DNA of 64,000 nt from Monocercomonoides exilis (GCA_001643675.2 LSRY02000006.1:808501-872500); one strand, 5' to 3'. Shown: positions 55,601 to 64,000, counted from the stretch's first letter. Notes: generated by a model from the sequence alone, not told the origin. Numbers and translations: made by a program.

Positions 55601-58472
55601 TCTTCCTGCGCTGGTTTCTGATCCTTTCGCGCTGGCGGATGATGCGGGGGCTCTGAAAGGGCATCAGCGGCTGCACCTCGAGCCAGCGCCCTGGCATCCG
55701 CAGCGACTGAGAGAGAAGCGGCCGGTGGAAGGAAAGCGCCTCGTCATGTTTGAGCTCGTTCTGTGCGGTCTCCAAGATGACTGCCGGCAGCGCATGCAGC
55801 ACGACGCTCCAGCCGATGTGCTCCCTGTGGCGATTGGGGTTGAAGTTCGAGACGATCTGGCAGTGGCGCAGGGACGCCTCAGCAGCAGCTTGCTGGATGG
55901 ACGAGGTGAATGATGTGAATGAAGAAGGGGATGAAGTGGCAGATGAAGTGGAAGATGAAGTGGAAGTGGAAGTGAATGGTGTAATGGCTGTTGGTGATGT
56001 GGGGAAGAGAGAGGAAGGTGAAGCGAGTGGCGAAGACGCTGTTGAAAATGAAGAGGAGGAAGAAGAGGAAGAGGAAGAGGAAGAAGGAGAAGAAGAAGGT
56101 GATATGGAAAGAGGGTGTTGTGAAATGGTTTGAGCAGAAAAAGAGCCAGCAATAGGCGATGACTTGGAAGAAGAGGAGGATGAAGAATTTGAATTCGTGA
56201 TTGGTGACAGAGGGGCGAACAGCGAAGGAGACAAAAGATTATACGGAGACTGCGAATTTGGAGAAGGAAGGAATGACAATCCGTTCAGTTTCAGACTCGA
56301 TGAGTTTGAAACTCCCAGTTTTCCCTTTGAAATTTGAGCGTTGGCTTCATTTGAATACCTTCTCGATCGAAACCAGCCCAACAGTTTATTCACTTTCTCC
56401 ATTCGTGATTGTGCGCTCAGCTGAATCGCAGATGTGTTTCCTTCACTTTCTCCTCCTCCTCTTCCATATCCTCCATCTCCTTCCATCCGCCCATGCATAT
56501 TCCCCTTCGAGCACCGCATCTCAGACAGAGCAAGCATCGTGTGCATCAGAGAAACCTCGTTCTGCAGCGTCGACAGCGACAGAATGGCATCGTTAACTGG
56601 CTGGATTTCCGGCGGCTTTACGCCATTCTCCCACCTCACAGACTCAGCCCCTTTGCGCTCCAAGTCTCTCCTCTGCCCTTTCACCCGGAACAGAACTCTT
56701 TCTTCGGCTCTTTCGCTTCCTGCACCACTGCCTGCCTCTGCTTCCTTCTCTCCGTTTGAATCACCACTGCCATCATTTCCATTGTTGCTGCTATTACTGT
56801 TGTTACTTGCATTGGGAGTCAACATCTCCCCACCGCTGTGTGATACCAGCCCCACAACAATCGTCTCTTGCAGCCGCGCGATGTCTGATGCTCCGCTTGC
56901 ATTGGCCAGCGACAGAAGAGGCAGAGAAGTGTATAGTGCTCCTCTGCGGTGAATGGAGGATTTGTTGTTTGCGTCTTCATCTGAGCGGAAATCGGGTGGC
57001 AGGCGTTGGCCGAGCTGCTGATCTGAATCTGGCCTATTCGAGCTGTGCTTACTGCTCTTGTCTAATGCATGTTTCCTCTTTCGCTCTTTGGCTTCCTCAT
57101 TTTCGATGACATATATTGTTTTCCTTCGGTACCTGAGTCGGTGTTGTCTTTTGTATTCGATTGATTTGCTTTGCTTGTTCGTCAGTTGGCTTGATTGCTG
57201 TTTTTTCATATTAGAATCGTCTTTGTTATTATCTGAATCAGGCTGAATGCAAATGACTGAAGAAGAGGAAGAGGAGGATGATGAAGTTGACGATGAAGAA
57301 GAAGATGCATCTGACTCATCAAATTGCGATGTGTCAGCGTCACTGCTTGAAAAGTTATCAGAAATAGCTACTTTATCTGCATTCCTCTGTTCAGCTGATA
57401 AGCTTAGAGAAAGTGAAGAATTTGCTTGTTTTGCTATGTTCCTTGAAGCTCCTGTTAAAAAATGGCTATTTCGAGAAACATGAAAAAACGGGTCTGAATT
57501 TAAAGATATGCTTGAAGAAGAAGATGAAGATGATGATGACGCTGACAATGAAGATGAACTTGATAAGCGAGGAGGTTCTGGAACAGAAGAAGAAGATTGG
57601 ATTGAGAATATCATGTTGACATCGTTCATGTCAAATTCAAGCAGTGAAGTCTTTGGCTGTTTTTGTTGATGAAGAGGCTGTTGTGTGCGTGCACTTTCGT
57701 TAAAAGCGTTCTTGCAATCTGATATTTTGTAGCTTTTTAGTCCATCTGACTTATACTCCAGAAATGAAAAGTGACTGTGTGTTAAACGATTGATTTCACT
57801 TTTAACATCTAAACAGAAATTGTCGGTTTTTCTGTCATTTCGACAAATTGTTGCATCTGCATCGGAATTTGTGAGTGCATCAAAAAATGGAATGGCTTCT
57901 TCCCAGCCTGCAGAAGTCCAAGATTCCTTCCATTCCAACTCAGATGAAAACTTATTAATTGATTCAGGATTGAAAAATGGAGTTTTTTCATAAATCTTTT
58001 CCAAGCTAAGCGGCTTTTGATCCCTTTTAATGATGACATGATCATTCCATTGATTTAAGTTCATATCATCGATGTATTTTGAATTTAAATGAGTCAAAAA
58101 CAGATCAACTGCTTCTGGAGCGCTTGAACGATGATCAGGATCCCAAATATATGGATTTTCCCAAGGAAATTCATCGCAAATGCAATTGCTTGGTTCGACT
58201 GGTTGTTTAGGACTGGATTGTTTTTGAAATATTTTTGATACCTTTTTTGTGAGAAGAATTTTTTTCTTTGATAATTGATGACATTTTGATAATTTCATCG
58301 TATCGTTATAAGCACGTTTTGCAAAAGGCCTTGTAAAAATGCAAAACTCTTCTGATGGATTTTCCAAAAGGTATAAAGAAGTTGATGTTCTATTGAGATG
58401 TGGCTTACTAAAAATCGCTTTCATATGAGAAACTGGAGAAAATAATGCAATAAATCTGGGTATTTCATTCAT
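46653..58472 (-). CDS. TAF1: TAF1, largest TFIID subunit
   Basis: TAF1 is the scaffold of TFIID in RNA polymerase II initiation. A single open frame of 3939 residues, about twice human TAF1. The central TAF1 domain (DUF3591) runs from about residue 860 to 1610: LRMPGRWLEV, VLFEYVEQYPLLVS, ENNMFKAPVFKHLVPETDFL, WVLKSEDALPSEEEM and LTGAGDPTGTGHGFSFV follow the human order. Near 2862 there is the VKVTHTEIL...VLFIRERKTI element. A zinc knuckle lies near 3130-3150 (CSACEQKGHKAFHRTCPMY), and one bromodomain near 3645-3760 (DPLQNLNSMFEDVIRHL...YNAHLYCKSN). Animal TAF1 has two bromodomains. Expansions include Ser runs, two poly-Pro tracts near 1890 and an eight-His run just before the zinc knuckle. 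The start is the first ATG of the frame; a short upstream exon cannot be excluded. Confidence 0.93.
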   Translation of the reverse strand: MNEIPRFIALFSPVSHMKAIFSKPHLNRTSTSLYLLENPSEEFCIFTRPFAKRAYNDTMKLSKCHQLSKKKILLTKKVSKIFQKQSSPKQPVEPSNCICDEFPWENPYIWDPDHRSSAPEAVDLFLTHLNSKYIDDMNLNQWNDHVIIKRDQKPLSLEKIYEKTPFFNPESINKFSSELEWKESWTSAGWEEAIPFFDALTNSDADATICRNDRKTDNFCLDVKSEINRLTHSHFSFLEYKSDGLKSYKISDCKNAFNESARTQQPLHQQKQPKTSLLEFDMNDVNMIFSIQSSSSVPEPPRLSSSSSLSASSSSSSSSSSISLNSDPFFHVSRNSHFLTGASRNIAKQANSSLSLSLSAEQRNADKVAISDNFSSSDADTSQFDESDASSSSSSTSSSSSSSSSVICIQPDSDNNKDDSNMKKQQSSQLTNKQSKSIEYKRQHRLRYRRKTIYVIENEEAKERKRKHALDKSSKHSSNRPDSDQQLGQRLPPDFRSDEDANNKSSIHRRGALYTSLPLLSLANASGASDIARLQETIVVGLVSHSGGEMLTPNASNNSNSSNNGNDGSGDSNGEKEAEAGSGAGSERAEERVLFRVKGQRRDLERKGAESVRWENGVKPPEIQPVNDAILSLSTLQNEVSLMHTMLALSEMRCSKGNMHGRMEGDGGYGRGGGESEGNTSAIQLSAQSRMEKVNKLLGWFRSRRYSNEANAQISKGKLGVSNSSSLKLNGLSFLPSPNSQSPYNLLSPSLFAPLSPITNSNSSSSSSSKSSPIAGSFSAQTISQHPLSISPSSSPSSSSSSSSSSSSFSTASSPLASPSSLFPTSPTAITPFTSTSTSSSTSSATSSPSSFTSFTSSIQQAAAEASLRHCQIVSNFNPNRHREHIGWSVVLHALPAVILETAQNELKHDEALSFHRPLLSQSLRMPGRWLEVQPLMPFQSPRIIRQRERIRNQRRKISEALVSLSQQSESLSTSTGNTGHSQLYAEDGEVELLFAEDDSELLEQPMRLLKTVGDLTGAEGDAVLFEYVEQYPLLVSIPGMGTRLLHYYRAESSEDEKQKMSNLQFIDGEVVVLNPEDPTPLLGDIEPGKSISMIENNMFKAPVFKHLVPETDFLVVMRKKENTEDDVSEKPKKSDDPNNVELLVREISEIYSVGQEHPKMSVPLPNSQATDKFLSDRLYLFICMILHIRLNQAKEFLKAEEARTAKGPMAEQKKEESSHAKDDGSITNEDGSMTSNPKKGSALERAIVSYYEIREAFPSIRRQKIDRILHRVAETHKSVKGLWVLKSEDALPSEEEMQKLVRPEDVCAFQSMLRWEVAMSDADLNEILTSAMEKEEGKREKQMENEMKKWRMTQERKKKEAASSSALSRKFALSNSNESVDNQSNLHPLISPTSAVNVFNYLPNVVNAICDFMSTEYALSPFELTQSFLDAMNGISLLKLTGAGDPTGTGHGFSFVRQTMKEFVKEANTIRKMKNGLLKQENENFRMSALSKGEFAVDEAKDQGAGAASSKAGERGSGLSGRKKMSQMKNVELDRILMELGVSVDDRRLMSRGEKIRQVSLLSGASGRTELEQYVRGTQNYKFAHSKSYVAQIQQIFRDHMLFLSGESDKKYKQALTQMKEAKTEKAKNVLKREKEKQMREEEKWLNRMRKEQKRKEKEMKKKKEQQLRKQQTIQALEEVMLKKKKEAEERALQASNILQKKKTNTNEIPSASKGNANLPILLEDGAMKGKTQKGRLIDQKSNKTLVKIQNNEVTDNNDDDIIEISTAKYKKANFKTAFPPESTHDVKYDFDSFPYYRSPYDSDIKKAEKIHHNHHHQAEKVTIDLSSPVKCAEVDSSAMDYFERVAKKQEEIHNSFNPFRMQNTQKSLLSSNSDQSLKKEKKPFLPPPPPPPSFSKSLPGLPPPPPPPPVNLLSKQASTTVPSSAQFPCENLTSEGEHFFTPKATKCAYVDTADLMIASPYIKESSSVAHSESIDQPSYANSKHKESSDINDLKSIHSSPVSILHSPYLMDTKIDFMETQNNFPKRKISSPLLSSSSTSASTIRNSNQYQQPFDASTSPVAHSQSPKISNVHSPPISPYLIPDHLSNSNNFQMIKDKKEQKDFDTYDSPHSIIELSPECSPVLTAEESSRTLDAASAESLQMQPDSETVNENSSAHEEKKQLHTFGESDSESSTEKENSQLLSAFGDDFLDDIFDEGENGPMTAEEKEEKELTEALKWIDQLDSKGQKNEQSLDELSQFAKTMIVTHANGITTKQANEKSFNSRTNTSYNEANNNLEHKDKLSSNQNDTNNSEDVQFSFISVKPLGSLVAVSHPQSVATQLISQINQAAIVKPIKKIEANFDEKCNTHPKSISNPYMSSGNESSMDEKHVAVSEINPGTVSTSSNLNVTPEQQMDIPDTVEDSSSKNESAQSSLKIMPPQFLLSMDDASQLQSTSSSYSSLKNIPSLIPSYQPQKSLNADVAPTLNKKSNLYAVNNTFGLKLNKEMAMPAMSSMYDDDDDDYAQNVKKTNSIAAISESQVEKDATPSFVLKNSAFAFPTVDSQATEEASDSSKQSFESKSSLESDLSEQKENLFISSSASDAQFADDINSVQSEDIARFCFREELKQFLLPIELPEMPFDHIYRQRDKTVAEFLKSYREKSDSAKENASSQQCCASKKQDGISNSSASSPLENSGQLSSERNSSKSSEKNIKLKQMDDSFISTKKQQSTTDIIEKNRLGFLSDNAVDSQGKQREKKDKGKERESFVPIGKDQDETEKDKSKAIDDYLNISSSEAKNQSIDEGNRFILDNSDKIYRFQNFSQSFSEECVSRSISTSNNMENDNERSKSDDTSFSKSYYALLGDEVISKLKKLQYKSSPRLKKKKIVKVTHTEILQNGDTIVSVLFIRERKTIEQIKKLTQLKDEKGWVRGIALSKEIESTRRIGQNIKQIRTSLKKWEEKRAVIVQLLEKRMRELVDEAVREKIEEDGTISSEDLAMAKEIQFMFTNFSSFDIQKPLIEKGCSYSFSDRFNVLKITDEEYLLLSWSLQKIDESLKIHSALITALIADGEKTLFLLNSLGKSLSRLYGVDGLLLEKDSISDREAQITGANEFDEDLAYHHHHHHHHMRAVKKTRRRAQVQNDSGFKYDSKGNKVCSACEQKGHKAFHRTCPMYIENLGIELQKKVSNGELTEAEVEDILLIEKRKARKSIVAAMRKQRIRGEQRVFPKISAIRKKSQRKCETISNSESEQSRIVNVESSEEESGKGSSSESSLFYEDYFSTSDEIKNEIPYHYTSKTIKSSRNEKKVLTRQSARDKLLRRRIAKAKEESNAEFKNKEIEKITGSEDNCKSFVESEKIITQNQWIDEDKEMKEKEEERLLKLFSMRKTKEGKKKMKSFRATRNSSSSSIRVKTKIARLKGRKSNSKGMKKRSAKKSKRFKKILQLCSNNQQNKDSFDETEKSPTQEMISIFSVSEQNSESQLKSSDKMELKRLGNLEKDVIQNENKRRSSSHKVNSVQLSYEEYAKAATAWRLKWQLQQQHGQEEETTKDVGISKSVLLEVNKEEEKKTEISLTQDSCDQSTVNATELQIEHLLLHLDEDSPLHLLLSSTHQISPSSLRNPDTSADDDFQAGEKNNSQLSEDLSSTSSIEEVDIIDVSTSKTKKDPLQNLNSMFEDVIRHLKGSVYSSSFLKPISTKDSTGFYSIVKHPITLTVIEKKCQQMVYRERQSILNDLYQIAYNAHLYCKSNENKNQMMIDADRLIEIAELDFCKRNEKFEDLEKKVLMMDDEKQCKQLFSSPHANTQDLFNYQDEKRFDVRPMRIDAKTDAIYLENDELLEEKKTLRKMEQRRYTTQLTEEEKIRKELKKANALKERRLKRNRIKEQKRRLEEFQRMKEISYDSRETLPFSKSQNLIESAKEDIQIKQKIAQEKSFSNSNNSMERNENDAIYDLESGCPYLLS

Positions 58473-58964
58473 ATGAACAAATTCAATAATTCTTTTTTCA
58501 TCTTCTATTTCTAACTTTACGTTACGTTCTGATACATTTAAAAAAATTTGAAAATATCCATTGAAAAATGGAAATATTGTTTTAAAAAAATGGTAGTGAA
58601 ATATAGCACAAACGGTAGGGTCGATTACTTTTTAATTCATCTGATGAAACCCCTAAACTATCCCATGAAAAAAAATGAGAGAGAAAACCAATTGATAACT
58701 GAAAAACGTTAAAAGCAAAGCATTAAAAGCGTAATTTTTTGTATAAAAATTATCATAATGAATATAAATACGTTATCTAAAGTTCCATTAGTTCCAAATA
58801 GCAACTGGAACAATTGCTGGCTCATAAATCAATGTTATTTTAATTCCTCCAGATTTTCAGATAATTAATAATGGCTTACTTCTTTTTTTCTCTCAACATA
58901 ATCAAGGGATTAGAGATCAAACCGTTCTTGAATTTGTTTTTTTTAAGTCAATATCTGGTGTTAT
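58473..58964. other. divergent intergenic region
   Basis: This spacer lies between the start codons of TAF1 (-) and the coiled-coil gene (+), so it should contain both promoters. AT-rich, no clear motif. Confidence 0.5.
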
Positions 58965-61900
58965 ATGTTACAATCAACATCTAAAACAGGCATGTTGCGT
59001 TCAACAACAAAACGTGCAGCATCATCTAGAGCTGCGGTAACTTCAGGCCCAGGGACATCGACGTTTGCATATAATTGTTTATTTGCTTGCTTTTCATTGA
59101 ATTCAAATCAAAATTGTATAAACCTTTTCATTCCTTGATAAGATCTCCAATAAAGCCTGGAACTCAGCTTTTGAGTGCGCCCGGTGAGACAAAAAGCGGA
59201 AAACCGTTCTTTAGTTCTGCAACTTCTGAAACTGTCAAAGCTGTGAAAACAACCGCAGAGCAGCGACTCCAACAAATAATGACAATGACCCCCGGAGAAA
59301 GTGCAAAAGATAAAGGAACGTTGTTTTTAGAACTTCGAGAACTTGCTTCTTTTTTCCATGAAGAATATGCTCAAAGTCAAACTCTCATCAAGAACCTTGA
59401 ATTACGTCTTTCAGAAAGCCAGCAAGATAGAAATCGTTTAGAAGGATTAATTGATGAATATCAAGGTACTTTGAAATCTTTTGAGCAATTTACTTACGCA
59501 CCACTTAGCCAAACACCACAGCAGTTAGAGACGAGCATAAAGGAACTTGAATCTGATATAAAGCGATTTGCATTCGCAGATGATATTGCTCAAAAAGCAA
59601 TCGAACAAGCAAAAGGAACTGGAGAAGGAGTTTTGATTCGTGGAAGTGGAGTGGCAATAGGAAGTTCTGGAGGGATTGGATCAAGTGGAAGAATTATTGA
59701 AAGTGTTGATTCTGCTCTTTCTTCTGCAGGGACTCAGTCAGCGCTTACCCCTACAGGTGCAACCAATAGTGGTGCTGCTTTGCAATTGTCACCTCAATTG
59801 CATGCTCAGCGCCTTGTAGAAATAAAATTCAAACTTCTTGAAGATTTAATTTTTGTATTGAAACGAAGACTCAACGTATTTGAGCAAAATGTTGGTTTGA
59901 GTGAAGCTGTTACGCAATTTGGGTCTGTTTCAGAAATGATGGATGCGAACAGGCGCTTGGAAGAGGAAGTGAAAGAGCTGAAAAAGAGAGAGGCCAGATA
60001 CGACTCATCAGCACTTCTTTGCACCACAGGGATCGAAGACATGTCGAAAGAAGAGATGACTGGCTTGCTGAGGGCGTTGCAGGTCGAACTGGCACACGCC
60101 AACGAAGTGATTGCTGCATACAACTTGGAAAAGAATGGAGAAGAGCTGGTTGCGGCTGCAGCTCCGACACGAGTGATGCTGTTTCCGTTTCCGTCAGAAG
60201 AGAAAAGCGGATCGACAAGCAGCGCATCTCTGGCTTCGCAACCAACTGGAGCGGGCTTAGCAGACAAAGAGCGACAGCCACGCAGGAGAGTGCCAACTAC
60301 GCAAGAAGTTGAGGGGTCTTGGGACAAATTGGAGGTTGAGAGCATGTCACATCCATCAAAACTGCAGTCCTCTTCAGCTTCTGCCAGCCTGCCGGATGAT
60401 GGAGCCAAAAGCGAGGTGACTCCATCTTCATCTCAAAGTTCGGATGGAACACCTTCGTCGAAACTGCTTCTTTCTGACTCGCAGATGTCGACACTTGTTT
60501 CCAAAGTTGCAGTTTTGGAGCAGCAAAATGCGCAACTTCAGAGTCAGGTGAAGAAGCTGAAAAAGACTGTGGAATTATTTGGCGAAGTTGAGAAAACAGA
60601 GGATTCGTTGGCTGATTTGTTGACTGGGAAGGCCAAGCCTGTTGGAGGAAAGACAGCACAACTTGAGGAAATGAGAACTTTGAACAGAGAATTGGTGGAA
60701 GAAATAAGAAGTGTGATTTTTTCTTTTTTTTTTGTTTGATTTATCTTTGTTGTTCTCTTTTCGATGATTGTGTATTCAATTTTTTTCTATTTAATCTTTA
60801 CGTTTTTTATTTTTTAAATCAGAATATCAAGCCGAGTACCGTTCTAAGGACTCACTTATAACCCTTCTGACTTCCGTTGTCGATGAACTCTCGAAAAGCA
60901 AAGCAGCAACTGAAGCAGAGTGTGCCTCACTGACCCGAGGAATGATTGTCGGTGTTCGGGCGAACAGAGGAATGAAGGAAGCGCTACGAAAGAGTGAGAG
61001 GAGGTTCCGGCGCACAGCACTGCTGGGGATAGCATTTGGCGAGCGGTGCTTGGATCTGATGGGGAGAGGAGTCAACGGAAATGAGGTTAGCAAGCTGATG
61101 GAGACGTTTGTACAGAAGATGCAAGGGCAGCAACTGGCACAGCAGCTGCACTCCCACTCGTTGATGAGAGGAGATGAAGGTTTGGTTATTTTAATGGATC
61201 TGGGTGTTGAAGCAAAATAGGATCTGAAGTTGGAGTATTTTGTTTTTCAATCTGTGAAAAAAAAGTTTTGAAATGATTCGTTTTTTAGATAGTAAGTGAT
61301 ATTTCGATTTTTTATTTGATTAATGAATTTTTTTAAATTTTATATTTTTATTCATTTATCTAATTATTTATAAAAAAAATATTGAACTCTTTGCAAATAA
61401 TCTCCCCACAATGCAAATTCAGACGGAGAAAGAGAGCGTACAAACCGTGTTTCTGTGTCACCACAAAGTCCGCAATCTGTCCGAAGCGACTCAGACATGT
61501 TTGTGGCGAAGAAAAAGAAGAAACGACCTGAAGGCGAAAGTCCAGAGGATCTTCTGAATACTGTGAAGGTTTGCTAATTATTGGTTTTTATTTATTTTTT
61601 ATTTCTTTATTTCTTTTTCTTCATTATTAACAACTCAATATTTTTTTTTTATTAACATGGATTTTACTTGTTTAAATTGCTTCTATATAATTTTTTCCCC
61701 CCTCATTTATGCAACAAATATGAATCATCTGCCTTTTTTAGCGTTTATTTGCTGTCGACGAGCCTGCGCTTCCACAGAGTCTTCCAGATGGCATTGTGCC
61801 TGCCTCGTCCTCCACATCCAGCTCCATGTCACATCAAGTGGACGGGGTTGCCGATTATCTGATGCCACTGACTGAACTTCTATCGTCCATCGACAGCGCC

Positions 61901-62236
61901 ACCGACGGGCTGAGGCAATTTCCTGTTCTTTTGAGAGCCACCCGCACGTTCTTGGTCGGAGTGGTGAGACAGTCTGTGGAGAGGGAGCTGGCGTCAATGA
62001 ACGAGCTGCTTACACACCACATCACATTGATAAACCAGGCTATGAATCGAATTCTGCTCTGTGGGCAGGAAAGCAGGCAGACGCAAACGGAGAAACGGCA
62101 GGTTCAGAATTGCGGGGTCGTGACTGAGATTTCTGGAGAAGAATCGCTCGCTGCCTTGATGGTAGAGAAGGATGAGAAAAAAACAGAAAAGGGTTCGACA
62201 AAGCCTGGCTCAGGACCCGGGAAGAAGATGAGATAA
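58965..62236 (+). CDS. coiled-coil protein, unknown function
   Basis: Five exons, 58965-59062, 59143-60710, 60823-61179, 61423-61568 and 61742-62236, join in phases 2, 1, 1 and 0 to give 887 residues. Introns are 80, 112, 243 and 173 nt with GTTTG or GTGTG donors. The N-terminus is basic and Ser/Thr-rich. Coiled-coil segments follow around residues 80-190 (LIKNLELRLSESQQDRNRLE), 250-330 and 480-560 (VAVLEQQNAQLQSQVKKLKK). A helical segment near 580-670 (RGMKEALRKSERRFRRTALL) and a Lys-rich patch (KKKKKR) precede a last helical domain and a basic tail. No enzyme motif or membrane segment. A cytoskeletal or basal-body scaffold is a guess from composition only. Confidence 0.72.
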
Positions 62237-62890
62237 ACACTAATCTATGTTACTTTTTGTTTTTCACTTCCACGCACTTCAACATAACTACTCTGTTTAT
62301 TTTATTCTATCCAATTGACTTGTGTGAAAATCTTTTGAACAAACTTTTTTCTGAAAAACAAAAGAAGGCAAAAGATAATTTTATGTAGTTGCACAGAATA
62401 AACGAATTATTTGGTTTGTGAATGATTTGAATAAAAGTTGCTTTTGATAATTCACATTCAGATATTGAAGAAATTTTTCCATGAAGCAATAACTCCTAAA
62501 GGGATCAGCAACAAGTGATTTGTTTATGAATAGAATATAAAAGTTTGAATTTGCAATTCACTGCTAAAAGTTCTTATCAGTGACTTTTTAAATAGATAAA
62601 TGGTTTATGTTCATAAATAAAATCAATTTTCTTTCCTTGGTGTTAAACTGGACAATTTGTATTCCAATATTTATCTTTCTGTCAAGAACTTCAAACATTG
62701 TCAATGTGATTCAATTAGAGGGGATCAAAAGTTCAGTCATTATTATTACATAAAATACTAAAAATGGTGTCTAAATTGAGCTTAATGAACTCATCAATAA
62801 AAGTCTTTAATTCAAACCTTGTCAAAAGAGAAATTCTCTGTTTGCATAAGCAATCGTATTGAAATGAATTATATAATTAATTTATCTCAC
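62237..62890. other. AT-rich spacer
   Basis: Spacer between the coiled-coil gene and the transposon remnant. No supportable gene. Confidence 0.5.
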
Positions 62891-62940
62891 AATGATGTGG
62901 GGTCATCTTTTTATTGGAACTTTTTTCTTTATTGGCACCA
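62891..62940. repeat. candidate end of the transposase element
   Basis: Just past the 3' end of the transposase remnant the sequence holds two similar units, TTTTTATTGGAAC and CTTTATTGGCACC, preceded by GGGGTC. Such doubled subterminal units are usual at Tc1/pogo-type ends. The other end lies outside the window, so the terminal inverted repeat cannot be confirmed. Confidence 0.35.
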
Positions 62941-62974
62941 AAATTTTTTGACATGAAAAAAAGTTAAAAACACA

Positions 62975-64000
62975 TCAAAAAAATACAAAACTCAAATCAA
63001 TTACTCTTCTGACTTTTCTTTTTCCATTTTCACGTTCAAAGGGGTCATATTCATCACTTGTTTCATCGTCTTCATTCTTTATTTTTCTGAATTTCCATTT
63101 CACTTTTTTCTCCAAAGGCAATTCTTCTTCTTCAATTTCCTTTTCTTTTTCAACATTTTCTTCAATTTTCATCTTGTGTTTTTCATAATATTCATAACAT
63201 TCGTCAAGAAGCTTTTCTTTCGTTATTTCTTTTCCGAAGAAGTCGAAATAATGTGAATGAGAAGGAATGGAGTTCTGAAAAAACTGAGGAAGCTTCATTT
63301 GAATCGATCCAGATGCATTGCTGAGAATGTCGCTGCATGTTAAGGCTTTTTTGATGACTAAAGGCGTGAATGCGGTGTGAAGGACTTGTGGCAACACATC
63401 AACGATTGATATTCTTTTTGAAAATGAGCAGGTAAATGATGGTGAGCTGTAATTGTTTTAAAGCTCCGACTTCAACACTGCAAACACACCTCTGTCCAGA
63501 AGCTGTAATATGTGTGCCACATGTGGAACGATGGTGACGAAGTCTTTTTCGTCCACCTTGAACTGTCTCAATATGGTTGGATCTGCGCGCGATGAGTGTG
63601 AATCCAAAAGAAGAATGCAACGATGAGATTCTTTTAGAATTCGCTTTCTTCTGTCAATGATAGCTGGAAGCAGGACTGTTAAGGCGTTTTTTTGAATGAC
63701 GTTTTGTCCATCCAACCGTTTGTGTTTGGCTAAATGTCAAGCGACGGAGTTAACAGTGTTGTCAGTTCTTTCGGAAGAGTTTCACTCATCTCAGCACAAC
63801 AGACCGAAGCGAGAAGCCATCAGCAGCTATTCCAGCAACGAGAGTGGCATTCAGCATTTTTTCGGCAGTCTTTTTGAATCCAGCTTGCTCATCTGCGAGA
63901 TGAACAACAACTCCACGTGTAGAAGTTGAAATTCTCTGCGAATATTCATCGGTATTGAAGATTAATTCCTTAGGATATTTGTCTGCATCGTGTAATGCTT
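62975..64000 (-). mobile_element. decayed pogo/Tc1-like DDE transposase, partial
   Basis: The minus strand carries the DDE_1 endonuclease core in separate frames. The first catalytic Asp is in IFNTDEYSQ near 63955, the second in ILLLDSHSSR near 63605 and the third in ILQLLDRGVF near 63490. The second and third are 35 residues apart (DD35D). A C-terminal part follows in another frame at 63397-62975 (HTAFTPLVIKKALTCSDIL, then a Lys/Glu-rich, basic tail). A TGA at 63788-63786, a TAG near 63735, a probable slip in the A-run near 63690 and a further frame change near 63400 break the frame. The N-terminal DNA-binding half lies beyond the right edge. This copy is very unlikely to be active. Confidence 0.75.

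Noticed and set aside
1-64000. CRISPR arrays, rRNA or tRNA genes, bacterial operons
   Set aside because: No spaced repeats, no rRNA-like sequence and no tRNA cloverleaf was seen by eye; spliced genes rule out a prokaryote. A tRNA scan could still find a gene I missed.

Overview
The window is nuclear DNA of a protist with short spliceosomal introns, AT-rich gene-poor spacers and very long genes full of Ser, Glu, Gln and Asp runs. I could place 19 introns of 45 to 243 nt whose exons join in frame; 12 donors read GTTTG, with GTATG, GTGTG and GTATT as variants. TAA and TGA end the genes I could check, and no TAA or TAG is needed as a sense codon. A flagellar transition-zone gene (B9D1), a trypanosome-type phosphofructokinase, an AIR9-like microtubule protein and a giant beta-helix surface protein suggest an anaerobic excavate. 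An oxymonad such as Monocercomonoides would fit, but this is inference. The standard code argues against Streblomastix.

Layout. 0.7-6.9 kb (-): an eight-helix membrane protein with a huge Ser-rich tail. 7.2-7.9 kb (+): a small secreted protein of three exons. 8.2-12.4 kb (+): a WDR43/Utp5-like ribosome-biogenesis factor. 12.7-13.7 kb (+): an MPPED-type metallophosphoesterase. 14.3-25.1 kb (-): a 3520-residue single-pass beta-helix surface protein, followed in frame by a small hydrophobic ORF. 25.6-26.6 kb: a foldback DNA transposon with arms of about 0.32 kb. 26.9-35.2 kb (-): an LRR plus A9-repeat protein of the AIR9 type. 35.3-37.2 kb (-) and 37.2-38.1 kb (+): phosphofructokinase and B9D1, divergent across 69 bp. 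38.1-46.6 kb: gene-poor DNA with several broken coding remnants. 46.7-58.5 kb (-): a 3939-residue TAF1 in one open frame. 59.0-62.2 kb (+): a five-exon coiled-coil protein of unknown function. 63.0-64.0 kb (-): a decayed pogo/Tc1-like DD35D transposase that runs off the window.

The genes do not form an operon or a single pathway. They mix general transcription (TAF1), rRNA processing (WDR43), glycolysis (PFK), cytoskeleton and cilium (AIR9-like, B9D1) and surface proteins. What they share is architecture: conserved domains plus long homopolymeric expansions, with introns packed at the 5' end of several of the long genes.
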